DNA of 21,208 nucleotides from a virus. A program made the position numbers and the translations under genes. Shown piece by piece: positions 13,893 through 20,804 of this stretch. Location of the stretch: IMG/VR virus record IMGVR_UViG_3300025645_007006, positions 1 to 21,208 of that record; one strand, written 5' to 3'. Each line of letters begins with the position of its first letter. The first letter of the stretch is position 1. The notes beneath the pieces were generated by a model that saw only the letters and a list, made by a program, of their open reading frames with translations, ran no database searches and was not told where the DNA came from.

Positions 13893-14884
13893 TGAAATAT
13901 TTAGAAGAAACACCTTGGTTTATTTGCGATACAGAAGACAAAAATTATTGTGCTTATGTTGATACTGATTCTAATTACTTTAATGCCGAACCATTATTAC
14001 TTCACTTATACCCAAATTTTGAAGAATTTGAAGATAATAAAAAGGATGATATTTTAGAAAAAGTAGCATTAAAATACCAAGATATTATTACAGAACATTA
14101 TGATAATTTAGCCGTAGATTGTTTTAATGTTAAACAGTTTGACTGGTTTGAACAACCTCATTGGTTAGAAATGAAAACTGAATGTGTTATCCGTTCTGCT
14201 TATTTTAGAAATACAAGAAGGTATGCTCAATGGATTACAAAACAAGAGGGTATTGCTAAAGAGACACTAGATATTAAAGGTTTAGAGTTTATGAAGGCAA
14301 ATTTTCCACCTATATTAGGAGAATTTTTTAATGGGATTTTAAAACAAGTACTTAAAGGCGAAAATAAAGATATTATTATAGATCAAATAAAAGTATTTAG
14401 AAAACAAATACTTGATGGTACTATACCTTTATCTCAGTTAGGTAACCCAACATCTGTAAAGAAAATATCTAAATATTCTGGAAGGAAACCATTAGCCGGA
14501 GAAATATTTACAGAAATTATTCAAGTACCAAGTACAACCCCAGGAGTTAAAAGAATGTTAGGTGCTCCTGCATCTGTACGAGCTTCTATTAAATATAATG
14601 ATTTACTTAAATTTTGGGGTTTAGATAGAAAACATAATTTAATCACGGATGCTGATAAGATTAAATGGGTATACTTAAAAGATAACCCATATAAAATTGA
14701 AGCTATAGCATTTGTAGAACACGATATGCCTAAAAAGATAGAGGATTTTTTAGCTGTTTATGCAGACAGAAAAATGATATTTGAATCTATTTTATTAAAT
14801 AAACTAGAGGGGTTTTTTAGTGACCTTCAATGGTCATTTGATATAAACCCTTATGTAAACGCTTTAGAATCTTTTGAAATTTAA
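13892..14884 (+). CDS. 43B: DNA polymerase B family (gp43), C-terminal part: catalytic motif C and thumb
   Basis: A 330-residue piece that begins just before motif C, YVDTDS (22-27), whose two aspartates (24, 26) bind catalytic metals. It continues through the rest of the palm and the thumb (about 190-290). The C-terminus ALESFEI could be the clamp-binding peptide, as in gp43 (inference). Neither half is catalytically complete alone, since motifs A and C are on different polypeptides. The sliding clamp gene follows after 11 nt. Confidence 0.9.
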   Translation: MKYLEETPWFICDTEDKNYCAYVDTDSNYFNAEPLLLHLYPNFEEFEDNKKDDILEKVALKYQDIITEHYDNLAVDCFNVKQFDWFEQPHWLEMKTECVIRSAYFRNTRRYAQWITKQEGIAKETLDIKGLEFMKANFPPILGEFFNGILKQVLKGENKDIIIDQIKVFRKQILDGTIPLSQLGNPTSVKKISKYSGRKPLAGEIFTEIIQVPSTTPGVKRMLGAPASVRASIKYNDLLKFWGLDRKHNLITDADKIKWVYLKDNPYKIEAIAFVEHDMPKKIEDFLAVYADRKMIFESILLNKLEGFFSDLQWSFDINPYVNALESFEI

Positions 14885-14895
14885 AAATAAAAATA

Positions 14896-15633
14896 ATGGT
14901 AAATAAAAATTTATTAACTTCATTCATTTCCAAATATTACCTTAATGGTAAATTTAATTCAGTAAAATGGAGAGTTAACGATAATAAATTAGTAGTATAT
15001 GCTGGCGAATCAGGTAGGGCATGTAAGGTAGAATTAAACAAATTTGATCTGGAAGATTGTGAACTAGGTATTTTTGATACAAATAAACTTAATAAGTTAA
15101 TATCTATAACAAGTGGTGAATTGTTAATTACTACTGATAGTCTAGGAGCATTATCAAATAAACTTAGTATTGCAGATTTAGGTTTTGATGTAATATATTC
15201 TTTATGTGATCCTTTAATTATCCCAAAAATTAAAATGTATAATGACCCTGAAGTTTGGGAAATGGAATTAGAATTAAGCCCAGATGATATTTCAAATTTA
15301 ATTAAGGCAAAAAATGCTTTATCAGATTATAATTACTTTACAATCAATGCCTCAAAAGATGCTGATGGGATTTTATTAAGTGAATTTACATTTGGGGATG
15401 GTAATAATTATTCAAACAAAATACAATATAAGATCCAAGGAAGAATTGATGATGAGCTATTAAATGATCCAATTCCGTTTGATTCAGAAATATTTAAAAA
15501 TATCCTTAATTCTAACAAAGATATGATTAAAAGTTCCTTTAAATTATCTAAAAAAGGAATGTTAAAATTAGAATTTGAAAGCGAAGATTTAACTAGTATA
15601 TATTACGTAGCAAGAAATGAACAACAAAATTAA
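14896..15633 (+). CDS. 45: DNA polymerase sliding clamp (gp45-like)
   Basis: A 245-residue protein with the two-domain strand-rich pattern of the T4-type trimeric clamp. The opening NLLTSFISKYYLNGKFNSVKW and the internal IKMYNDPEVWEMELELS and SSFKLSKKGMLKLEFESEDL are typical. It encircles DNA and tethers the polymerase; in T4 it also activates late transcription. It lies directly after 43B and before a 17-nt overlapping gene. Confidence 0.82.
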   Translation: MVNKNLLTSFISKYYLNGKFNSVKWRVNDNKLVVYAGESGRACKVELNKFDLEDCELGIFDTNKLNKLISITSGELLITTDSLGALSNKLSIADLGFDVIYSLCDPLIIPKIKMYNDPEVWEMELELSPDDISNLIKAKNALSDYNYFTINASKDADGILLSEFTFGDGNNYSNKIQYKIQGRIDDELLNDPIPFDSEIFKNILNSNKDMIKSSFKLSKKGMLKLEFESEDLTSIYYVARNEQQN

Positions 15634-16249
15634 AGATAGTAATCCTAAAAGCGATTGGGGTACTATAAAAACAGACCAATTTCCTATTAACCCTTCCTAT
15701 GATAAAAGGGTGTTTATAGTAGATAACTTTTTCACTGACCCATTAAAGGTTAGAGAATTTGCTCTTCAACAATGGTTTCATGATGATGAAGGTTTTTTAG
15801 GATTAAGAACTAGAAAACAATTCTTTTGGGAAGGGTTAAAAAATACCTTTGAAGAAATTATTGGTAAAAAAATTACAGATTGGGAAAATATGGGTATGAA
15901 CGCTAGATTCCAATCTCACAAAGCAGGGATACCAGGTGTTTATCATGCAGACAACCAATCTTGGGCTGGAGCTTTATACCTAAACCCAGATGCACCCTAC
16001 GAAGCGGGTACTTCATTTTGGGCACATAAAAAAACTGGGGGTAGACACGCATCTGATCCTGTACATATGTTTGATGGTATTAAATGGGTTGATCAAACTC
16101 CTTATGTTAAAGTTGATGAAGTTGGGAATGTGTTTAATAGACTAGTAATATGGGATGCTCAATTAATACATGCCGCACCTGTTTATTTTGGACATAATAT
16201 AGATACAGCTAGATTAACACAAGTATTTTTCTTTAATACAGGGAAATAA
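15617..16249 (+). CDS. 2OG-Fe(II) oxygenase-like protein
   Basis: A 210-residue protein with a probable non-haem iron triad: HAD (His110, Asp112) and His185 in WDAQLIHAAPVYFG, plus Arg199 (TARLTQVFFF) as a likely 2-oxoglutarate anchor. The segment GALYLNPDAPYEAGTSFW is typical of double-stranded beta-helix hydroxylases. Marine phages carry many such enzymes; targets may be proteins or DNA bases. It overlaps the clamp gene by 17 nt, so it should be co-expressed with the replisome. The substrate cannot be inferred. Confidence 0.72.
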   Translation: MNNKIKDSNPKSDWGTIKTDQFPINPSYDKRVFIVDNFFTDPLKVREFALQQWFHDDEGFLGLRTRKQFFWEGLKNTFEEIIGKKITDWENMGMNARFQSHKAGIPGVYHADNQSWAGALYLNPDAPYEAGTSFWAHKKTGGRHASDPVHMFDGIKWVDQTPYVKVDEVGNVFNRLVIWDAQLIHAAPVYFGHNIDTARLTQVFFFNTGK

Positions 16250-16277
16250 TTTTATATATGTATAACCGAATTTAATA

Positions 16278-16309
16278 TTGTATAGCTAGGGCATGCAGTT
16301 ATATTCACA
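16278..16309 (+). promoter_or_regulatory. Candidate phage promoter P7 upstream of hsp20 (22-nt spacing)
   Basis: TTG at 16278-16280 and TATATTCACA at 16300-16309 are 22 nt apart, one less than the other copies, and the TCG before the box is missing. It lies in the noncoding interval between the oxygenase stop (16249) and the hsp20 ATG at 16352. Confidence 0.45.
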
Positions 16310-16351
16310 AATAATAAACCGAGAGCTTTGGCCTCACAAAAACTAAATGAT

Positions 16352-16771
16352 ATGAGTACATTATTCAATGAACGGACACCGTTCGACTTACTATTCCGTA
16401 ATCTTTTTAAGACAGACGGAGTTTTCCAACCAACAACGTTTGAAAACAAACAACCACACCCACTAGATATTTTTTATGACGATGAAGGACTTCATTTTGA
16501 AGTTGCTTGTACTGGTCTAACTAAAAAAGACATTCAACTAGAAATTGATGGAGATCTTTTGAAGATTATCTATAATAAACCTAATGACGAAGAGTTTGAT
16601 TATAGTGGCTACATTTATAAAGGATTAGCCTCCAGATCTTTTAACTTAGGTTATAAAGTAGCATCTAAATTCGAACTAGAGAAATTAGAAGCTGAAATGA
16701 AAGATGGTTTGCTTCATCTATTTATTCCAATTGCGGAATCTAAAAAAGCAAAAACAATCAAAATAAAATAA
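16352..16771 (+). CDS. Hsp20-family small heat-shock protein
   Basis: A 139-residue protein. The N-terminal arm (PFDLLFRNLF) precedes an alpha-crystallin domain from about residue 37. YKGLASRSFNLGY corresponds to the R-x-F-x-R/L-x-F strand and AEMKDGLLHLFIP to the A-x-x-x-NGVL-x-I-x-IP motif. A C-terminal IKIK may serve as the I-x-I anchor. It is an ATP-independent holdase, also found in cyanophage T4-like genomes. ATG 16352 is preferred over the TTG at 16328. Confidence 0.88.
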   Translation: MSTLFNERTPFDLLFRNLFKTDGVFQPTTFENKQPHPLDIFYDDEGLHFEVACTGLTKKDIQLEIDGDLLKIIYNKPNDEEFDYSGYIYKGLASRSFNLGYKVASKFELEKLEAEMKDGLLHLFIPIAESKKAKTIKIK

Positions 16772-16789
16772 AAGTTTTACCAAAAAAGC

Positions 16790-16822
16790 GTGTCCTAGCG
16801 CAATATTATTCGTATATTCACG
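16790..16822 (+). promoter_or_regulatory. Phage promoter P8 upstream of the chaperonin operon (TATATTCACG)
   Basis: TTCG-TATATTCACG, with the box at 16813-16822. At the conserved 23-nt distance the upstream element is GTGT, a poor match to TTGG. The leader to ATG 16842 is about 15-20 nt. It should drive the 106-aa gene, groES and groEL. Confidence 0.65.
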
Positions 16823-16841
16823 TCTAATTAAAATCAGTTAT

Positions 16842-17162
16842 ATGACAACAAAACGAAAGTCAATTCAGACTATTACCGATCCCCACTTAGAACCTTTCTT
16901 TATTACTAAAGATGAGTACAGTTATACTGTAAAACAAAATGTAACTTCGGATGCATCTCATTTTAGGTCTAAAGGGAATGCTAAAACATATGAAAAGTCT
17001 TTGTATTACTATCCTACTATAGGAGCTGCTCTAATGAAAATAGCAGAATTACAATCAAATTTAGTAGACCATAAGAATTTAGACGAGTATATTACCAATT
17101 TTAAAACAATAACAAATAACCTTAAAAATTACATTGATGAAAAACTTAGTAGCATTTTATGA
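16842..17162 (+). CDS. Hypothetical protein, 106 aa, leading the chaperonin operon
   Basis: It opens with TITDPHLEPFFITKDEYSYTVKQ and ends in an Asp/Asn-rich helical part. I recall the DP-LEPF-I-KDEY-YTV opening from other phage proteins of unknown function. It overlaps groES by 26 nt, so translation of the two is probably coupled. Confidence 0.65.
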   Translation: MTTKRKSIQTITDPHLEPFFITKDEYSYTVKQNVTSDASHFRSKGNAKTYEKSLYYYPTIGAALMKIAELQSNLVDHKNLDEYITNFKTITNNLKNYIDEKLSSIL

Positions 17163-17502
17163 TGCATGTATTGTAAAACCCATTGAAACTGAAGAAACAG
17201 TTTATGGGAACATTATCGTTCCAGACATGGGGAAAGATACAAACACCTTTGGTACAGTTGTAGCTGTAGGTCCAGGACGATACACAATTTCAGGTGTCAA
17301 ACTAGAACCACAAGTAAAAATTGGGGATAAAGTAGTACTTCCAACACAAGGATTTACAAAACTCCCATTTGAGGGAACCGAATATTATATTGGTTCTGAA
17401 AACCAAGTATTAGCCAAAGTAGAAGAAACTGTTGAAGTTGAAGATATTTTAGCTGAAACCAAATTAAGTGAAATTGATGAAGAACATTTAAAAATTAAAT
17501 AA
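17137..17502 (+). CDS. groES: GroES-like co-chaperonin
   Basis: A 121-residue protein. DACIVKPIETEETVYGNIIVP matches the GroES start and mobile-loop region. GTVVAVGPGRY and KIGDKVVLP follow in order. It has an acidic extension of about 25 residues beyond normal GroES (about 97 aa). The cap for the GroEL encoded 2 nt downstream, functionally comparable to T4 gp31. ATG 17137 is preferred over TTG 17134. Confidence 0.9.
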   Translation: MKNLVAFYDACIVKPIETEETVYGNIIVPDMGKDTNTFGTVVAVGPGRYTISGVKLEPQVKIGDKVVLPTQGFTKLPFEGTEYYIGSENQVLAKVEETVEVEDILAETKLSEIDEEHLKIK

Positions 17503-17504
17503 TA

Positions 17505-19133
17505 ATGGAGAATAAAATTTTATACGGCAAAGATGCCAGAACAAAATTAAAAGTAGGGATTGATAAACTAGCGGATGCTGTAGTATCAACATTAGGACCA
17601 AATGGTAGAAATGTTGTTATATTCAAAAATGAAATGGAACCACCTCAATCAACTAAAGATGGAGTTACAGTAGCTAAAGCGTTTTCATTAAATGATCCTA
17701 GTGAAGCATTAGGAACACTATTAATTAAACAAGCAGCTATTAAAACAGCAGATAAAGCAGGGGATGGTACTACAACTTCAACTTTATTAGCAAGGGACAT
17801 GATTTCTTTAGGATTAAGCCACTTAGATAGTGGAAAAAACGCAGTATCAATTAAAAGACAAATTGATGTTGCAACAAAAGAAGTAATAGAAGAATTAAGA
17901 GATAACATCTCAGAAGATATTTCATCTGAGGACCAATTAGAACAAATCGCAACTATATCTGCTAATAATGATTTAGAAACCGGTAAATTAATTGCCCAAG
18001 CAATTGAAAAAGTTGGTTTAGAAGGTGTTGTACATATAGCAGAATCAAAAACAGGTGATACTTACTTAGAAACTGTAGAAGGAATGCAGTTTGATAGAGG
18101 TTATAAATCTCCATATTTTGTAACTGATAACAATTCAATGTCATGTTTTCTAGATAATCCAGCTATTTTGATAATGGATCATAAATTAAACACAGTTAAA
18201 GAATTATTACCAATTTTAGAAGCAGTATCAAGTCAAGGTAAATCATTATTGATTATTGCTGAAGATATTGATAACGAGGCATTGGCTACTCTTATTGTTA
18301 ATAAAATGAGAGGTACAGTTAATGTATGTGCTGTTAAAGCTCCAGATTTTGGGGACCGTAGAAAATTAATATTAGAAGACATAGCGGTAACAACAGGAGG
18401 TCAAGTATTCAGTAAGGATAAAGGAATGAAGCTTGATAAATTTAGTTGGGATTGGTTTGGTGAAGCAAGAACAGTAACTGTAGAAAAAGAAAAAACAACA
18501 ATTGTTGATGGAAAAGGAACAGTAGAAGGAATTGAAGCACGTATTGATGAACTACAAACACAAATCGGAAAATCTCAAACCCCATACGAGAAAGAACAAT
18601 TACAAAACCGACTTTCAAAATTTGTTGGTGGTGTAGCTATTGTACACGTAGGTGGAAATACAGAAACTGAAATGTTAGAGAAGAAAGATAGAGTGGATGA
18701 TGCCTTACATGCTACTAAGGCTGCTATTGAAGAAGGCATTGTACCTGGAGGTGGAAAAGCACTTTTAGTTGCTCGTCAAGCTATTAATTTAGGTAGTATT
18801 GGAGCCCAAATTGTATTTGATGCTTGTGGTTCACCATTTGAACAAATCCTAAAAAATGCAGGGATTGAATCAATTGATTCACAAATTTTAGCTCGTGATA
18901 TTATTAAGAATAATAGCACTTGGGAATCATATAACCTTAAATCTGAATTAATTGAAGACTTTAAAGAATCGGGGATTATTGATCCAACTAAAGTAACTAG
19001 ATTAGCACTTCAAAATGCTTCTTCTATTGCAGGAACAGTATTATTAACTGAATGTACATTAACTCAAGATAAATCATCGGATTCTGACAAAATGGCAATG
19101 TTGCAAAACAATGCTCAAGGAGGAATGATGTAA
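17505..19133 (+). CDS. groEL: GroEL-like chaperonin
   Basis: A 542-residue, full-length group I chaperonin. The equatorial domain has TLGPNGRNV (29-37), KDGVTVAK (51-58) and the ATPase loop DGTTT (87-91, Asp87 as in E. coli). VDDALHATKAAIEEGIVPGGG near 395-415 carries the second catalytic Asp. The C-terminus ends QGGMM, like the flexible GGM tail. The apical domain has diverged (FSWDWFGEARTV), possibly for phage-specific substrates. No sign of decay. Confidence 0.96.
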   Translation: MENKILYGKDARTKLKVGIDKLADAVVSTLGPNGRNVVIFKNEMEPPQSTKDGVTVAKAFSLNDPSEALGTLLIKQAAIKTADKAGDGTTTSTLLARDMISLGLSHLDSGKNAVSIKRQIDVATKEVIEELRDNISEDISSEDQLEQIATISANNDLETGKLIAQAIEKVGLEGVVHIAESKTGDTYLETVEGMQFDRGYKSPYFVTDNNSMSCFLDNPAILIMDHKLNTVKELLPILEAVSSQGKSLLIIAEDIDNEALATLIVNKMRGTVNVCAVKAPDFGDRRKLILEDIAVTTGGQVFSKDKGMKLDKFSWDWFGEARTVTVEKEKTTIVDGKGTVEGIEARIDELQTQIGKSQTPYEKEQLQNRLSKFVGGVAIVHVGGNTETEMLEKKDRVDDALHATKAAIEEGIVPGGGKALLVARQAINLGSIGAQIVFDACGSPFEQILKNAGIESIDSQILARDIIKNNSTWESYNLKSELIEDFKESGIIDPTKVTRLALQNASSIAGTVLLTECTLTQDKSSDSDKMAMLQNNAQGGMM

Positions 19134-19164
19134 TAATTAATAATTAATAAATAAATAAAAAAGA

Positions 19165-19332
19165 ATGACAAAACAAGAAATTTTTGAAATTATTGAAGCG
19201 AACTTCAATATTTTAGCAGAAGAGCATGTAGGAACCACAAAAGCAAGTCAAGGACGGGCTAGAAAGGCAGCACAAGCAATTAAGAGAGTAATTACAGATT
19301 ATAAAAAAGCATCTGTAGCAGAATCTAAATAA
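19165..19332 (+). CDS. Hc1-like histone H1-type DNA-binding protein
   Basis: A 55-residue basic helical protein. The core TTKASQGRARKAAQAIKRV and end DYKKASVAESK match the small histone-H1-like (Hc1) proteins of Bacteroidetes (KAAGxRARKA...EFRKxSV). Likely a nucleoid- or genome-binding protein for phage DNA or the host nucleoid. It lies 31 nt after groEL and is followed by a terminator. Confidence 0.75.
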   Translation: MTKQEIFEIIEANFNILAEEHVGTTKASQGRARKAAQAIKRVITDYKKASVAESK

Positions 19333-19339
19333 TTTAATT

Positions 19340-19358
19340 GGGGAAGCTTGTCTTCCCC
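19340..19358 (+). terminator. Intrinsic terminator after the chaperone/histone block
   Basis: GGGGAAG-CTTGT-CTTCCCC is a perfect 7-bp stem with a 5-nt loop, followed by ATTTATTTTT. It lies 7 nt after the histone-like stop. As at 11364, the stem overlaps the spacer of the next promoter. Confidence 0.8.
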
Positions 19359-19380
19359 ATTTATTTTTCGTATATTATAC
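19348..19380 (+). promoter_or_regulatory. Phage promoter P9 (TTGT-N19-TATATTATAC)
   Basis: TTGT at 19348-19351, inside the terminator loop, and TTTTCG-TATATTATAC (box at 19371-19380) have exact 23-nt spacing. The next ATG is at 19383, two nt after the box, so the transcript is probably leaderless. It serves the clamp-loader genes. Confidence 0.7.
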
Positions 19381-19382
19381 CT

Positions 19383-19652
19383 ATGGAAAAAATAACAAAA
19401 GAAGAGTATATTTTAATTGCTCGTAGAGTTCCTCCAGGGGATAAATGGAGATTAGTTGCTAATGAACCTGATGGTCCGTTACACAAATCCCTAACTGATA
19501 CATTAGAAGCATATATGACTAAAACAGGATTTAGAGGAGAATATAGATTAGCTCCATTAAAAAGTGAATTATATGCTATATCAACAACAGAAGAAGAAGT
19601 AAAACCAGAACCAATTAAACAATATTCAATTTACGGGGAATATGGAAACTAA
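19383..19652 (+). CDS. Hypothetical protein upstream of gene 44, 89 aa
   Basis: It starts at ATG 19383 directly after promoter P9. The frame is open back to a TTG at 19338, but that lies in the terminator and promoter. The protein begins MEKITKEEYILIARRVPPGD, includes LHKSLTDTLEAYMTKTGFRGEYRL, and ends in a Glu/Pro-rich tail. It overlaps gene 44 by 11 nt. No family recognised. Confidence 0.7.
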   Translation: MEKITKEEYILIARRVPPGDKWRLVANEPDGPLHKSLTDTLEAYMTKTGFRGEYRLAPLKSELYAISTTEEEVKPEPIKQYSIYGEYGN

Positions 19653-20550
19653 TACACTATTTAATGAAAAATATCGCCCAGTTTCACTTGAAAACTACGT
19701 AGGTAGTTCTAGTCTAAAAGAAACTATTTCTAAGCAATTAGAAGCCAACGATATTCAAAATTATTTATTTTATGGTCCAGCTGGAACAGGTAAGACTACC
19801 TTAGCAAAAATTTGTATTAAAAACCTTGATTGCGATTACCTTTATATTAATGCCTCAGATGAAAGAGGTATTGAAACAATTAGAGATAAAGTATCAGGAT
19901 TTGCTAGTACAATGTCATTTGAACCCATTAAAGTGGTTATTTTAGACGAAGCTGATTTTCTTACTATTCAGGCGCAAGCCTCCCTTCGTAATATCATTGA
20001 AACTTTCTCTCGTACGACAAGGTTTATTATGACGTGTAATTTTGTAGAGCGTATTATTGATCCTCTGCAATCAAGATGTCAAGTATTAAAAATAGTCCCT
20101 CCAACAAAAAAGGAAATAGCAATCCATTTAGCTGGTATTTGTGATAAGGAAAATATAAGTTATGAACCGAATGCCATTGGTAGTATTGTCAAACAATATT
20201 ATCCTGATTTGCGTAAAATGCTTAACACTATTCAAACAAGCAGCAAAACAGGAAAACTAAAAGTTGACAATTCCTTATTAATATCTACTAACTATTTGGA
20301 TGCTATTGTGGAGGAACTTAAAGGTAAATCCCCTAAATTTAATACTATTAGACAAATTATAGCAGATTCAAATGTTAATGACTTTGAAGAGGCATTTAAG
20401 TATCTTTTTGATAATGTAGAGAAATACCTCCCAGGAAAAGAAGGTACTGCAGCTATAATCATTAATGAACATCAATATAAATCTAACTTTCGTATCGACA
20501 AAGAAATAAATCTAATGTCACTAATTCAAAATTTAATTAATAATAAATAA
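19642..20550 (+). CDS. 44: Clamp loader large subunit, AAA+ ATPase (gp44-like)
   Basis: A 302-residue AAA+ protein. Walker A is GPAGTGKT (45-52), Walker B VVILDEAD (98-105), sensor 1 TCN (131-133), and the arginine-finger motif SRC (144-146). The opening EKYRP-SLENYVG is typical of RFC/gp44 clamp loaders. With gp62 it opens the gp45 clamp and loads it at primer-template junctions. Length is close to T4 gp44 (319). Confidence 0.94.
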   Translation: METNTLFNEKYRPVSLENYVGSSSLKETISKQLEANDIQNYLFYGPAGTGKTTLAKICIKNLDCDYLYINASDERGIETIRDKVSGFASTMSFEPIKVVILDEADFLTIQAQASLRNIIETFSRTTRFIMTCNFVERIIDPLQSRCQVLKIVPPTKKEIAIHLAGICDKENISYEPNAIGSIVKQYYPDLRKMLNTIQTSSKTGKLKVDNSLLISTNYLDAIVEELKGKSPKFNTIRQIIADSNVNDFEEAFKYLFDNVEKYLPGKEGTAAIIINEHQYKSNFRIDKEINLMSLIQNLINNK

Positions 20551-20561
20551 AACAGTAAATT

Positions 20562-20804
20562 ATGGAACAACCAGTTCAACAACCACAAATTGATTTGAAA
20601 TCTACAACCGGCCTTAAAAACGAAGAAGGTGGTAGTGTATTCATGTCCGGAGTTATTTTAAGAAAAATTTCTAAATTCGTAGCAGGTACAGATAATGATG
20701 CGATCATGCCTATTCCTGTATTTTACGATCCATCAACCAACAAAATTCTTGGTGAAGGAATTCCTGTAGAATTAAGAGAGGAACTTAAAGACGAACTTTG
20801 CTAG
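20562..20804 (+). CDS. Hypothetical protein between genes 44 and 62, 80 aa
   Basis: A Gln/Pro-rich N-terminus, then SVFMSGVILRKISKFVAG and a PIPVFYDPSTNKILGEGIPVELREE tail. I recall similar short proteins in marine T4-like phages, with no function known. The start has the AAATT-ATG context. Confidence 0.65.
   Translation: MEQPVQQPQIDLKSTTGLKNEEGGSVFMSGVILRKISKFVAGTDNDAIMPIPVFYDPSTNKILGEGIPVELREELKDELC

Noticed and set aside
19338-19382. N-terminal extension of the 89-aa protein starting at TTG 19338
   Set aside because: It is formed by a terminator hairpin and promoter P9; ATG 19383 follows the -7 box directly.
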